Below, piece after piece: positions 23,045 through 34,200 of a DNA stretch of 64,000 bases (its first letter is position 1; every line of letters starts with the position of its first letter). A model generated the notes under the pieces. That model ran no database searches. It had not been told where the DNA came from and was given only the letters and a program-made list of their open reading frames with translations. This DNA is from Strigamia acuminata (taxonomy: Eukaryota; Arthropoda; Chilopoda; Geophilomorpha; Linotaeniidae). The DNA is taken from contig OX442314.1 in NCBI GenBank assembly GCA_949358305.1, forward strand, positions 18,221,060 through 18,285,059. Reading direction: 5' to 3'. The translations under genes and the position numbers were made by a program.

Positions 23045-23425
23045 TTTTATTCACTATCATAAGAAACAATACAAAAAAATAATAGATTCAAAAATTCAAA
23101 GGTTTTTTTTTTTATAAAATTCCTATGTTTACCCACTACTTTTGAATTCAATGTCAATTATTTTTGTCTAACTCTTTTAACAAATACCGAATTGGTTAAA
23201 AAAAATTATAAGCATGAAACAGTCAAAGAATAGAATCATTTTCATACATTTAAGAAAAACCTTTTGTGGCCTTGGGTCAGAAATGACCTGAATTGATTAC
23301 GGGTTTTTTTTAGATTGGTACTGCTAGGGTTAGTAATTGAGAATTAATGATAGGATTAGAAAATTTATGGAGGAGCGCTTATTACTCTTAGGGTTTTCGT
23401 ACAACAACAAATACCGTATTTTTTT

Positions 23426-26400
23426 TTACCATAATTTGCAAATTTTTGTTTTGTTTAGTGGAGGACATTTAAACACACTGCTAAATTCTTCAGAGTTTGC
23501 CAGAGAGCCAAGCACACTATAAAAAGACACATATTTATACAACAATTCGTTTATCACAATTTGTATTTCGTCTTACCGAAATTTAGGTGGACTATGACTA
23601 CCAAAATTATTATTAAGTTCCTCACGGGAGTCAACATATCTAACACACCAGAACTGTAAACATGATATTTCTGTATTACTTAGTAACTTAGTAAGCACAA
23701 ATAGAGAAAGTCTACTTGTGAAAAACTGATGAAAAATATTTGTTCCGCAGTAAAATTACGTAATATATCTGGCATTATTTCGGCACCATTTTCTTGTTTC
23801 CATTTCTGATAAGCCTGTATATTATAAACGTGAAATGAATTAATGAATGATAGGGAAAATGAATTTTAGACTAACCCAATATGCATGTTGAATAGCACTA
23901 TTGTCAGCAATGTTCTCATTCACAGTTAATTCACCGTTGAGCTGTTAAAATCATATATTAGATACTGTTAAACTTTTATTTTATTTAAAATTGAATGCCT
24001 TACTTGGGAAGTTGGATAACCTGTAATATTTATACTAAAGTTTGAGTACTGGTCAACGAAACATTGACTTTTTTCTTTAAATACTTGATACGTTTGAGTT
24101 GAAAGCAAATTTTGAAGATTGCCAAACTTATTGAATTGGATACCTGTAATAAACCTTTCTAGAAATGAGCAATTTTTGATTTTAATACGGCACCTCCATT
24201 ATCAAAACCGTGAATTAGTTCGTGTCCTAGAAACGAGCCAATTCCTCCATAGTTCATAGCACTAAATAGAAGTAAGAAATTAAACAAAATGATTATTTTT
24301 TAATAAAATAAAATTTTACATTCATTTTTATATACGGTACCGTAGTCTATCTGTATCAAATACAGGCTGTTGCAAAATTGCAGTAGTAATGACTTTAAAC
24401 GGTAGATTAAAATTTTAATTAAGAACAATTAAATGCAGGGAAAACTTACAGAAAGAATTGTCAAAAGGACTGTAAAGTCCATTAGACTCCAGGATATCGT
24501 AAGGCCAACTGTTAGAATAAAAAATAATAATTTATAAAAATGATTATCTGTACAAAGTACGAGTGTGGCCTTATTACTCTTCTAGGATTTCTTGAGACGA
24601 TTTTAGTTTATCGAACTTTTTGTGAACGAGAAACATTATTGTATGTAAAAAGTTTATGATGTGGCTGTTTCCAATGTCAATCTATGGAGGAATTAAAGTA
24701 ATATTTACTTCACTTTGCGCAAATACAGTTATAGGTTAATGTGTATGCCTTTTCATAAAATTTCTCAAGTTTAGCTCCATCTTTTGACCAATTTGGAAAA
24801 AGGTAATTTCGTTTCAAGTTACCTAACTTGGCTTTCGCCAGTTTTCTCGATGTTTCATCTAACCAAGGAAGTTCATCTAGACGCTCTTGAAAAACATCGA
24901 CCAAATGTTGAGCGATTTCGTCCGCCTAAAAAAAAGTACAGCACCTTACATTGACAAAACTGTACGTTACATGTATATGAATTGAAGAATTATTCAATGT
25001 ACCCTGTGTGGTCCGGACTTAGGATGGGTCCCAGATCCCAGAGAGTAATAAACAAAATGGTACAATCCACAATAAAATATCTACTTTTTGGAAAATTACC
25101 ACTTTAAATTTTATAACAGTGCAAATAAATTTTGTTAACCTATGGAAGATAAATTTTTTTCAGTTTCAAGTACCAGTACCAGTAAGTCCTATTAAGTGGC
25201 ATAAACATCCTTTGAGATTCAATAAGATTAACATTTTCCCGGGCTATTTTTTTAATACTGTGGTCAAGGCTGTCAAGACTGTTGACGTCATTTTCCAGAG
25301 TCAAGAGACTGGACCAAAACTGACGTCATTGAATATCAATAGATTTTTAACTCACCTTGGTAGGTAAACTTAAAACAGCTAAACGAAAGAGATGTTTTTT
25401 TCCCATAGGTGTACGTCATCGCAATTTCGTCTCATGAACGTTTCGAAACATGTTGGAATTGCAATAGTTAGATTCAGGTCTATTATGACCTTTAAGTGGT
25501 TTGTTCCCGGTAGCTGACAAAGCCGACACTCCTGTCGAGTGTGTGGTATAAAGGTGGAAACACAAGGGAGCGCGAAAAATTCCAAAGCTTGCTAGTACAA
25601 GTTTAAAGAGGGAGTCATTTATAAGCTTACTTGACCCGCTTTTGGCTTACCAGCTTAACTGGCAAACTCAAGCTAGCTAGGTAGCTAGCTGGAAATTCCC
25701 GCCAAAATCTCCTCCAAGAATTTCCTCGCGATTCTGATTGGCTGTCAAAGTCACATGACCAAAACACCAGCAAGCTTGAAGCTGGTAAATCAAACTCAGT
25801 TTGATTGGAGCAGGTGAGTACAAGCTCGCTTCAAAACAAAGCTTTGAATAAAAACGCAAGCTTGTGTTTGCTCAAGCTGGAGAGTTTTTAAGCCGCTTTT
25901 TTAAGTAAAAGCAAGCTTTTAAACTTTACCCGCTCAATTTTGTTTCCTTCTTAAACCCTGGTCAGGATCGTAGAGAACGACTTTACACAAGCTGGGTCTT
26001 GTGAGAGGGACTGAACTTTGGACGTGGTTGCACTACTACTACTATATCCCTTTGTCCAAACGTCCCTGGGACAACTGTCGGGACTAAAACTTTGCCTAGG
26101 AGCAAGGAGTTGCCAAGGGCCATCGTATTGACAGTGACTTCTGTCCAGCTGACATTCACAGCTTTGTCTGATGTTGAGAATAAGAGGCCGCCCGGATACG
26201 GTAGAGAATTTAACATTGCTCGGTATTGATGGGGTTGGGCCTCCCAAACTTGTGCAAACCTCAGAGCATCAAGATGGGTCTGTGTCCAAATCACACACAG
26301 TACACTTTATTTACTTGCATATTCGATTATTTCTTCAATTTTATAATACTGGTTGGCATACTCAACGCCGAGGCCTAATCTAAACCAAGACGATACAATT

Positions 26401-29400
26401 TGTACACATTGTTGCCAATCTTTCCTTGGTTGTGATTTCATAATAGTTTTATAAGTTGATAGAATATCAAATGAAGGCTTAAGCATTTCTTGAAATTCGT
26501 AAACAAAAGTTGAGTCGATGTCGACTAGTGTCATTATCGACAATACTTCTAAATTGATGAGACTAAATATAATTTTATTTAGTGATGTTGTAGTTTGTTA
26601 CTTCGATTAAAAACAGACCTTATGAAATCAAAATTAGGTTGATCAAGGATAAGAGCTAATTCCGTGAAATATTCTTCATTCTCGATTCCAATTTCATCTG
26701 CAGGTGTGAACGTTTTTATGCCTTCAAACACTTGGTTGAAATACTTGAGCCAATTAATCTATGACGGTTAAACGTTACAAATAAATCAGTATAATTTACT
26801 AATAACTCACTTTTTTTGTAAGTATAGTGAAATCTGTAATGGTGATTTTCTTATAATTCATTTCAGTAAAATTTGTGACTCCAGTAAAATTCGATGTGAT
26901 TGAGGTATCTAAATTCTGATTATAAAATGATTTGGGTAAAATTTGTATAAATTGAGGTGTGAAAAGTTCTACCACTTTAAATAGTTGATATATAAGCGAT
27001 TCAATTTTGTCCACACTCTGTTGTACATAGGAACGATTAAAACTCGTGGTCACTTGCTTCAGTATATAAGCAATTCTGTTCGAGTGTCTTTGAGAAGGCC
27101 GAGACATCTAAAATCAGAAAGAAAAAATACATTACTAAAAATACATACTATTCTAGTAAGTAGTAAGAATACAATTATCTCTTACAGTCAAAATTGTTTT
27201 AGTGTTATTGATTATATCACGTCTTACGTCCATTTTGAACAAGAACCCATCAGTAGGCCAACCACGTTGTCTAATTCGGGCTAAGAGTCCGAAAAAAACA
27301 TCAAAATTGCTAATGTTGTTGTAGAATGGCCATTTTACTCCTTCAATGAGTGGCAAGCCATGGATTTCCTTAGTTATCTCGTCATTTACAATGAGGTAAG
27401 CCTGAGTATCAGTATAATCTAAATGGCAATCGTTATACGTATTAGGGAATTAAATTAATACTGCCAACACATAGGAGGACATGTACACAGTGGCGTTTCT
27501 GGGGTTCTAGGCTGTGGTCCTATAAATTTGTGCTTTCTTCCCACGTTAAAAGAAATAAGAAATACTGCCGTATTTGATGAGTATTGACAACGGACAACAA
27601 AATAATAAAATAAAATTAATTAGGTGGAAAATAATGCAAGTACAATCTAAACTATTCAATAAATAGAATAATATTTTTTTTTACGGGAATTGCACCAAAA
27701 TAAATATAAAATATATTTTGGCATTTCACCGCTTGCTCATTGACCGAGTTAAGTTGACACCATAGTTTTGGGAACCCTGAACTGAAACGCCCTGTGGACA
27801 AAAAAAATCTTCCCTGCATTACGGATGATTAAATTTGTCTGCAAGGAGGCACAAAGAGCCATTGAGGATTCATGACATCAGCATTTCGGGTCGGGTCATT
27901 TCCTCGAATCCCGTTTCATCGAATCCCGTTTTTTTGCGCTTTTTGAAATGTGCGAAAATGGGGGTCGTTTCATCGAATTCTAAATTAGGCGGTACGTTTC
28001 ATCGAATTTTCGGCCATCATCGGGGATGTTATTCAAGTGGCTACGTGGTTAGGTTAGGTTGTGTTAGGTCAGGTTAGATCAGGTTAGGTTAGGTCAGGTC
28101 AGGTCAGGTCAGGTTAGGTTAGGTTAGGTTAGGTCAGGTCAGGTCAGGTCAGGTTAGGTTAGGTTAGGTTAGGTCAGGTCAGGTCAGGTTAGGTTAGGTT
28201 AGGTTAGGTCAGGTCAGGTCAGGTCAGGTTAGGTTGTTGGTTTTGATGTTTGTACCGTTTCATCGAATTTTGCGAAAAACGGTACGTTTCATCGAAAAGA
28301 AACGGGATTCGATGAAACGGGATTCGAGGAAATGACCCGACTTCCAGCATTTGCCTGGTCTGTTTTAGACTTCTAAACCTGATATTTAGAAAGTCTAATA
28401 AAACGGTTCTGTCCGTCTGTCTGTTTGTCCGCATCAATTCCGCAAAAATTATAGCAGCTAGAGCCAAACGGACAACTGCAATGAACTCAGCATACCTATA
28501 TTAGGTTTCTAAGGTATTTTCGTATTTTTCCGACCTCCGGTTTAATAAAAACAAACCGGTTTTATTCGACTTTTAGCGTTCTATTACACCTGCTACCGGA
28601 AATGACATATTAGTCCACCGTAACGGTATCCGCCAGGTGGCGTTGTTTTACATTAGATTACATTTTGCGGTAATTTGTCATTTTCTCCCTTGTATCTTTA
28701 TTGCAAATCAATCGCAATTAAATCAAATATCAACTTTGGAATCATTTTTGATCGAATTTTGGTGGGATTTTGTTTGTTGTTGCTTTATTTTGGCCAAAAT
28801 TTTTTTTTTATTACTTTATGTTCTTTTATTTTGGTGTTTAATTTAGGGACAGACGGACAGAAAGTGTAGAAGGGGTTTAGAAGTCTAATATGTAATGCTT
28901 CCATGCATTACAGATATTTACTTGTTTTTAATATTGCGGTCAAGGCAAGGCAATTGACTACATTTTCTAGAGTGAAGAGACAGGACCAAGGCTGATGTCT
29001 TTGAATCTGGCAGATAAATCTGACCAAAAAGGAGCAGTTTGTTTACTTTGGTTCATGCATGCTTCATACGCTTTTCGAGCTTTCGTTAGATGCATCCTAG
29101 ATGAGTTGGTGGATTCCGATTCCAGCATTTCTAAAAGTTCAGTGAATTGAATTACATTTTAGATACAAATATTTTAATGTACAAATACTTCGCAAACGTT
29201 TCTTTATTATGACATCTTGCTCGTGAAATTTATTTAGAGTATGAAAATCGTCGATTTCAGCGTGCTGCATCCAATTACCACAAGCGTATTGGTAGAAATT
29301 GTCACATGGTTTTACAGATGTGTCCAAGGATCCAAGAAGTTGAGCAGCTTGAGTAATGTTTATTTAGATTATGAGCTTTTTCTTAACCACAGATAGGGTT

Positions 29401-30058
29401 TGTTATTTAAGATATTGTTGTGTTCTTTATGCGTAACGTGTATGGTTTTCGAATTGCAATGACACCTTACAAGTTTATGATTTAGAATTTTTCAATATCT
29501 GGATATTTAAAGTTGATAAAAACAATTTTGGAACATTCGATTTTTACTATAAATTCTTAAATAAAAATTCCTATACAGGCGTACGGTGTATAGTACGTAC
29601 CATGCATATAGCAGTTTGCAGTGTCGCAAGCACTATATGCTGAAGCAATTGTACTATTAAAATAAGGATTTTGCACGATATTGCTTGGATGATTTCCATC
29701 ATTTGTTGATTCTATTTTGATGGCTAAATTGATAAAATGATAAATAACAGGTTATCTAACCTTTTTGTAACCAATTAAGAATTAATAACCTAAACTCATG
29801 GTTACGATGACTAGAGAAATGATAATAGCAACCAAGGCGATGTTAATATAAATATTTTTATGTTTTTTCACATTAAAGATTTTTTTTGGGCTGTTTAAAA
29901 AATGGAAATTAGTTTTTACAAGTCGTAATTGACTAATTTTACCTTTGGTCAGCATATGATATCATCGGCATTTCAGATAAATTGAGTAGTGGCGACTCCG
30001 TAGAATTATCAGCACGCATTTCCCATATTTCTTGTTTTCTGTCAGTTAGGGTAGCCAT
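23426..30058 (-). CDS. M13 peptidase gene D (neprilysin-like), sister of gene C
   Basis: Start [20 protein letters not shown] (30058), anchor exon near 29800-29895, stalk cysteine exon near 29570-29720, [19 protein letters not shown] (29165-29345), lobe exons 26307-27430, [20 protein letters not shown] (24749-24925), [12 protein letters not shown] (near 24450-24510), [12 protein letters not shown] (24190-24255), [14 protein letters not shown] (23870-23940) and the C-terminus KICKLW at 23426. All zinc ligands are present; the substrate-binding motif is NGLY as in C. The first PCDNF exon has lost a few residues relative to C (DDFHTLNKF against [10 protein letters not shown]). A 57-nt intron homologous to the 59-nt intron in C (about 26922-26978) keeps the frame open if it is retained. 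It shares the GC donor with C (24747-24748). Three transposon-derived insertions lie in its introns. Looks functional. Confidence 0.86.
25545..25965. mobile_element. Possible TIR element with diverged ends
   Basis: The left end (GGTATAAAGGTGGAAACACA...GGGAGCG) and the reverse complement of the right end (GGTTTAAGAAGGAAACAAAA...GAGCGGG) are similar over about 50 bp. Inside are palindromic CTAGCTAGGTAGCTAGC motifs. It lies in the part of gene D's intron that is missing from gene C, so it is either an insertion in D or part of a deletion in C. Weak, by-eye similarity. Confidence 0.4.
27887..28344. mobile_element. TIR element carrying a TTAGG/TCAGG array
   Basis: Perfect inverted repeats of 42 bp start GTCGGGTCATTTCCTCGAAT at each end (a few mismatched bases outside) and are flanked by an 8-bp duplication CAGCATTT (27879-27886, 28345-28352). 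Gene C has the single empty site (near 12858) at the same place in its intron. The 8-bp duplication suggests hAT. Between the TIRs lie further TTTCATCGAA repeats and about 190 bp of pentamer array. No transposase. Confidence 0.85.
28047..28236 (+). repeat. Alternating (TTAGG)n/(TCAGG)n pentamer array
   Basis: About 38 pentamers, nearly all TTAGG or TCAGG, grouped in alternating runs of about four TTAGG then three or four TCAGG, so a 35-40 bp higher-order period is visible. TTAGG is the ancestral arthropod telomere repeat and TCAGG the telomere repeat of some beetles; here they sit inside a transposon, not at a chromosome end. The array lies in an intron of gene D. Confidence 0.9.
28363..28929 (+). 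mobile_element. Helentron-like (GTCY)n non-autonomous element, copy 2
   Basis: Forward copy of the family also at 6077-6645: TTTTAGACTTCTAAACC start, a short GTCCGTCTGTCTG tract (28408-28431), a body with CGCCAGGTGGCG, the inverted GGTTTAGAAGTCTAA (28875-28889), a stem-loop TGTAATGC...GCATTACA (28891-28912) and a CTTGTTTTT end. The paralogous intron of gene C has only a T run here (12876-12881), so insertion was between T residues, as expected for Helentron-type elements. Confidence 0.7.
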
Positions 30059-30947
30059 TACACTTTCAATAGATCTCTTAATCAAAACGGGCAATAAATT
30101 TGGTATTTAGATCAACTGGGTTACCAAAAATAAACAAGAGAGTTATGATTTCTGCTTGTGACGAGATCGGTAAGGAACTATAAATTCATAGCTTTTTATG
30201 GGTGGTTATGGGTTATCTGAATGAAGTTCAGTTTGATAGCATTTGTTATCTTAATAAATATATCAAATTATGATGAAATTATAGGTGTGAATTTGATGAA
30301 ATGATTTATTTATTTAACTTTGCAGTGTTCAGGAGATAGATACACGTTATTGTTCACCAAAAAAAACAAAAAGAAAGATAAATATAAATTTGATTAGTTT
30401 TTAATAAGGGGTATCATAAATAACACGCTGAAGGTGCTGAAGTGATTGTTCCAATAATCACAATCACTGCATTATTGAACCTTCGTTAAGTTGGCCCCCC
30501 AAGTATAAGTCCAATCAAAAAAAATTATTGGACTAGATAGCCCTTTCAATGGACAACATTGGACATCTCTTTACTTTGATTGGAGTCGCTTCCTTCTTAT
30601 CACTTTTTTGACTTTTAACTGGATGCCAGTCCCCCAAAATCAATGGACCAGCAAAATTAATCATTGGACTTTATGCAGAATTCAATGGACATCATTGGAC
30701 AGTTCTTTATTTTTAATGTACCTACACAAGATCCTCAAGATCCATCATTTATCTTGATCAACACCTTCAGCATATCATTTTTGAAACCTCTTAATTTAAG
30801 TTTAATGTATAGTACATTGCAAACAGATATTCATTTTTGCATTTGTTGCAGTATTTAGAAAAAATAAATAACTGAATAAATTATTGATGATTTCAGTAGT
30901 AACTAGACTTCATTTCTTAAGTTTAGTCCTGCGCGGTCTGACAATTT
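30059..30947. other. 5' flank of gene D
   Basis: Shared with the 5' flank of gene C as far as the duplication end. It includes a stretch at about 30470-30730 absent from C with repeated CCAATGGAC/GTCCAATG and CAATCAAA motifs in both orientations. No coding sequence recognised. Confidence 0.5.
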
Positions 30948-31142
30948 GCTGAGTGATCTGGACTGCGATCTAACAATAAATCTGAAATCGGATTGCGGAC
31001 GTGGATGCATCCTGCTGGCAGGTCTTGACCTGGATATGGGTCTACTGTGATTGCCGTGCGCTTTGTCTTCGGCCAGTCTTACTCGACATCCATTAAATTC
31101 GGTGTTATCCAATTTTGTCTCATTATAGCAGGGCACAAACAC
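30948..31142 (-). pseudogene. SR splicing-factor-like fragment (end of RRM plus RS tail)
   Basis: Minus-strand frame reading ETKLDNTEFNGCRVRLAEDK followed by HSRPISRSRPASRM and RSQSRSLSK. This resembles the end of the second RRM of SRSF4/5/6-type proteins (a KLDGTE.NGRR.RL.ED motif) running into an RS domain. The fragment has no upstream RRM and no visible splice context. It begins exactly at the right end of the segmental duplication, so it probably came in with the rearrangement or as a broken retrocopy. Recognised by eye. Confidence 0.5.
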
Positions 31143-31241
31143 TTATCACGAGGAATGATAAAAAATTAGACTTTTTTTATTTGTGAAAATGTAAATGCTG
31201 ACTTGATATTAATAAGTAAATAATTTAAACACAGAACGAAA

Positions 31242-34200
31242 TCACCAAAGTGTGCATCGTTCATCCATTCTGTTCATCGTTCCCTTCTTCTTGCATGAAA
31301 ATGCTTTGGCGAATTCGTCAAAATTTGATAATACTCCTTGCACTCTGAAATGAACAATGCAAAGACAAAGAAATTAAGTTAAAACAATCACATGTTTAAA
31401 ATCGAAATAAACCTAACGTAAGTATTTTGCTTGCAGCATTGACTATTGGATGAAAGTCAACACTGTGTATGTAAGTTATATGTACAGTACATGTATGTGT
31501 ATATACCTGTATCTAACTGGACTGTGTGCATCATCTGTTTGACTACCGCTTAAAATCCAATCTTCAACTGTGGTGTTTTCGCACCAGATCTAAAAATCAA
31601 GATTTATAAACTATAAATTGTGCTAAATAATTTTGCTTTTACATAGGCATATGATATGAAGAAAATTTGTTCAGGTGTGTAGTCAGCAAGTCCAGGTAAT
31701 CGCTTTTCTATGTTGTGCATCTTTGTCCAAGTTCTGTAGGCATCAAATGCAGCGTGAATTCCTACATTGTCAGCGACGTTTTCACCAACAGTTAATAAAC
31801 CATCCACCTTAAAGATTAAAATGGTAACAATGTATTACTTATTAAAAAAAAGTACAATTGATGTTGAAAATTATTTTGTAAACTGGCAGGGGTTTAGAGT
31901 AGCGTCTATGACTTACGCATGTGTTTGTGCTGCTTCCACTTATGTTTTGAAAACAATAGTCATTATATTGGTCTACATAGCATTGTGTTTTCTTGTCATA
32001 AATCTTTTTGCTGTTTTCTGACCATAATGACCACAATTGGCCGTTTTCATCAAATTGATTTCCTATAATAAACTACTAATTCATTCTGCAAACAATTTGA
32101 TAAAGAACAGATTTCCATCTTACCAACATTGTCAAACGCATGTCCTATTTCGTGTCCAATTACACTGCCTACCCCTCCGAAATTCATTGCACTGAAATAT
32201 TGAAAAAAAATTACGGTTCTAAAGTAGTACCGGTAAATAATTCTTACGTTAATCGGTTATCTTGGTAAAAAGGAGTTTGAATGATCCCAATAGGAAAAAC
32301 TACATGTAGTTAGTTAGAGGTTATGCGTATATTTCGTATAGCCAATTTTTAAATGTGATAAACGTACTTATCGAATTGCTGATTGGAGAATAGAAGGCGT
32401 TTACTTTGACAATGCCGAGGTCATCTGTCCACGATTTTGTAGAATTTTGACCAAACTTTGCTAAATCTCTTTTTGTGTTTGCTTCAATAACAGAAGCTAA
32501 GTTTGAAATATGATTCTCACCAACGACAACCTACAATACACAGGTCAAATACTATTTACAAATTATTCATGAAGTTATACTAACATCGCGGTAATAATCA
32601 TCTAATTTCGTATCATTTTTAATCCATTTTGGAAATCCCACAAGTTCGGTCATTCCATCTAACTATTGGAGATTTTAAGTTTAAGTTTACTGTAATATAC
32701 AATGTACAAACTTTAAAAGAAAGCTTAAGATTTACCTTTTTTATAGCATTGCGCTTGGTGCTTTCATCTAACCATTTACTTCTCGAAATAATTTCTTTAA
32801 AGGACTCTCGTATAAGTTGAATAAATTTTTTTCCCTGTGAAATAAAGTTATAAGATTTGAAATTTATATTTACTAACATGTAAGTTTTATAACTGATTCT
32901 AATATGGAGTCTTTTGTGTGTGTGTCAGTATAAAGTCTACCTATTACAAATGGGAAAAATGCAGAGATTGTTGGAACACAGATTTGAGTGTCTCTGAAAT
33001 GATATAAACCGGTGGTGGTTAAGAAATATGCTATTTTTAAGTCGAAACGTTAGTTTTTATACCTATTGTCTTCAATAAAATCTGAAATATTGGGTGCAAA
33101 AAGATGTTCTAGTATGGGGTCAATCAAAGCATCCCAAACAGCGAAATTAGCGATGGTCCTAGAGAAAGAAAGAATAAAGAAAATATTTACGGGATGATTA
33201 ATTTTCTTGAATTTCAAGTGCATTACCTGGTATGGTAATTGCCAAAAATATTTGGAAGTTTTTCAAAGAAATTTTTGCCTCCAATAATTATAATTTCATT
33301 TTCATTTAACTTAGTTGGTAAAATTCCATCGAATACAGTATTCAAATAGTCCAACCACCTGAATTTCTGGGAAAATAGCTTGGTTAATGTAAAAAAAAGA
33401 ATAATTACTCCGTATATAAATTGGTGTAGATGTTACATTGTGAGTCAATTTTGTTAATTCGGCGATGCTCATTTTGTTCATTTCTAATGTGATATTGGTT
33501 CGGTCTTTGGCATTTGAGGTTATCTAATGTCGAAAAATTAAAGATGAAAAAATTGAATTAGATATGGTATGCCCATTACCAATTGCGAAAATGTTGCTTA
33601 CCGACTCTAATTGCTTCTTAAGGCCAATCATGCGCTTAATCTCGCTTTTGACTTTTTCAAAATCATAGTTGACGAGTAAACTTACTAGATTATCAATTTT
33701 GTACTTGAACTGCCGATCATCTTCCACCGCTTTTTTCTTCTTTTGTCGTTTAATTCCTTCTTTAGGTTCAGGTTGAGACACCTATATTTGAATAGAGGTT
33801 AGTTATTTGCTTGAATAGTTTAATTCAGCGTTTCTCAAACTCTTTCGCTCTAGGGGCGACCCCATTTTCCCATTCAAATGTATTGTACAAGTTCGAATAA
33901 TGTACAGGGTGGACCAAAAGTAACGAACTGGTCTGAAGTCTTAATAACTTTTTTAAAAATATTTTTTTATAAATTTTTCTATTTTGTAAAGAAAACTTAG
34001 GAGATAAATCATGGTAAAATTCACGACCAAACATCGAACACAAATTGGAAATTTTACTATCAAAAGCGAGGATCAATTCTGAACTAACGTTTGAGACTGT
34101 TGGATGTTGGGTCAGGATTATTGATTCTTGGGTTTTGTTCACAAAATTTTACAATTTGTGTTCTTTGCAGAAAAAAAAGTTTGAGAACCGCTTGTGTAAT

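Larger units (their letters stand above)
23045..30948. repeat. Segmental duplication, copy 2 (holds gene D)
   Basis: Counterpart of 8575-14973; see that entry for the extent of homology. Compared with copy 1 it carries extra DNA at about 25265-26180, 27887-28344 and 28363-28929 and lacks the MITE found at 8924-9327. Beyond 30948 the sequence differs from that beyond 14973, so this is the duplication end. Confidence 0.85.

Noticed and set aside
33826-34142. 105-codon minus-strand frame as an extra exon of gene E
   Set aside because: Contained in a hAT-like insertion absent from gene F; no M13 similarity.
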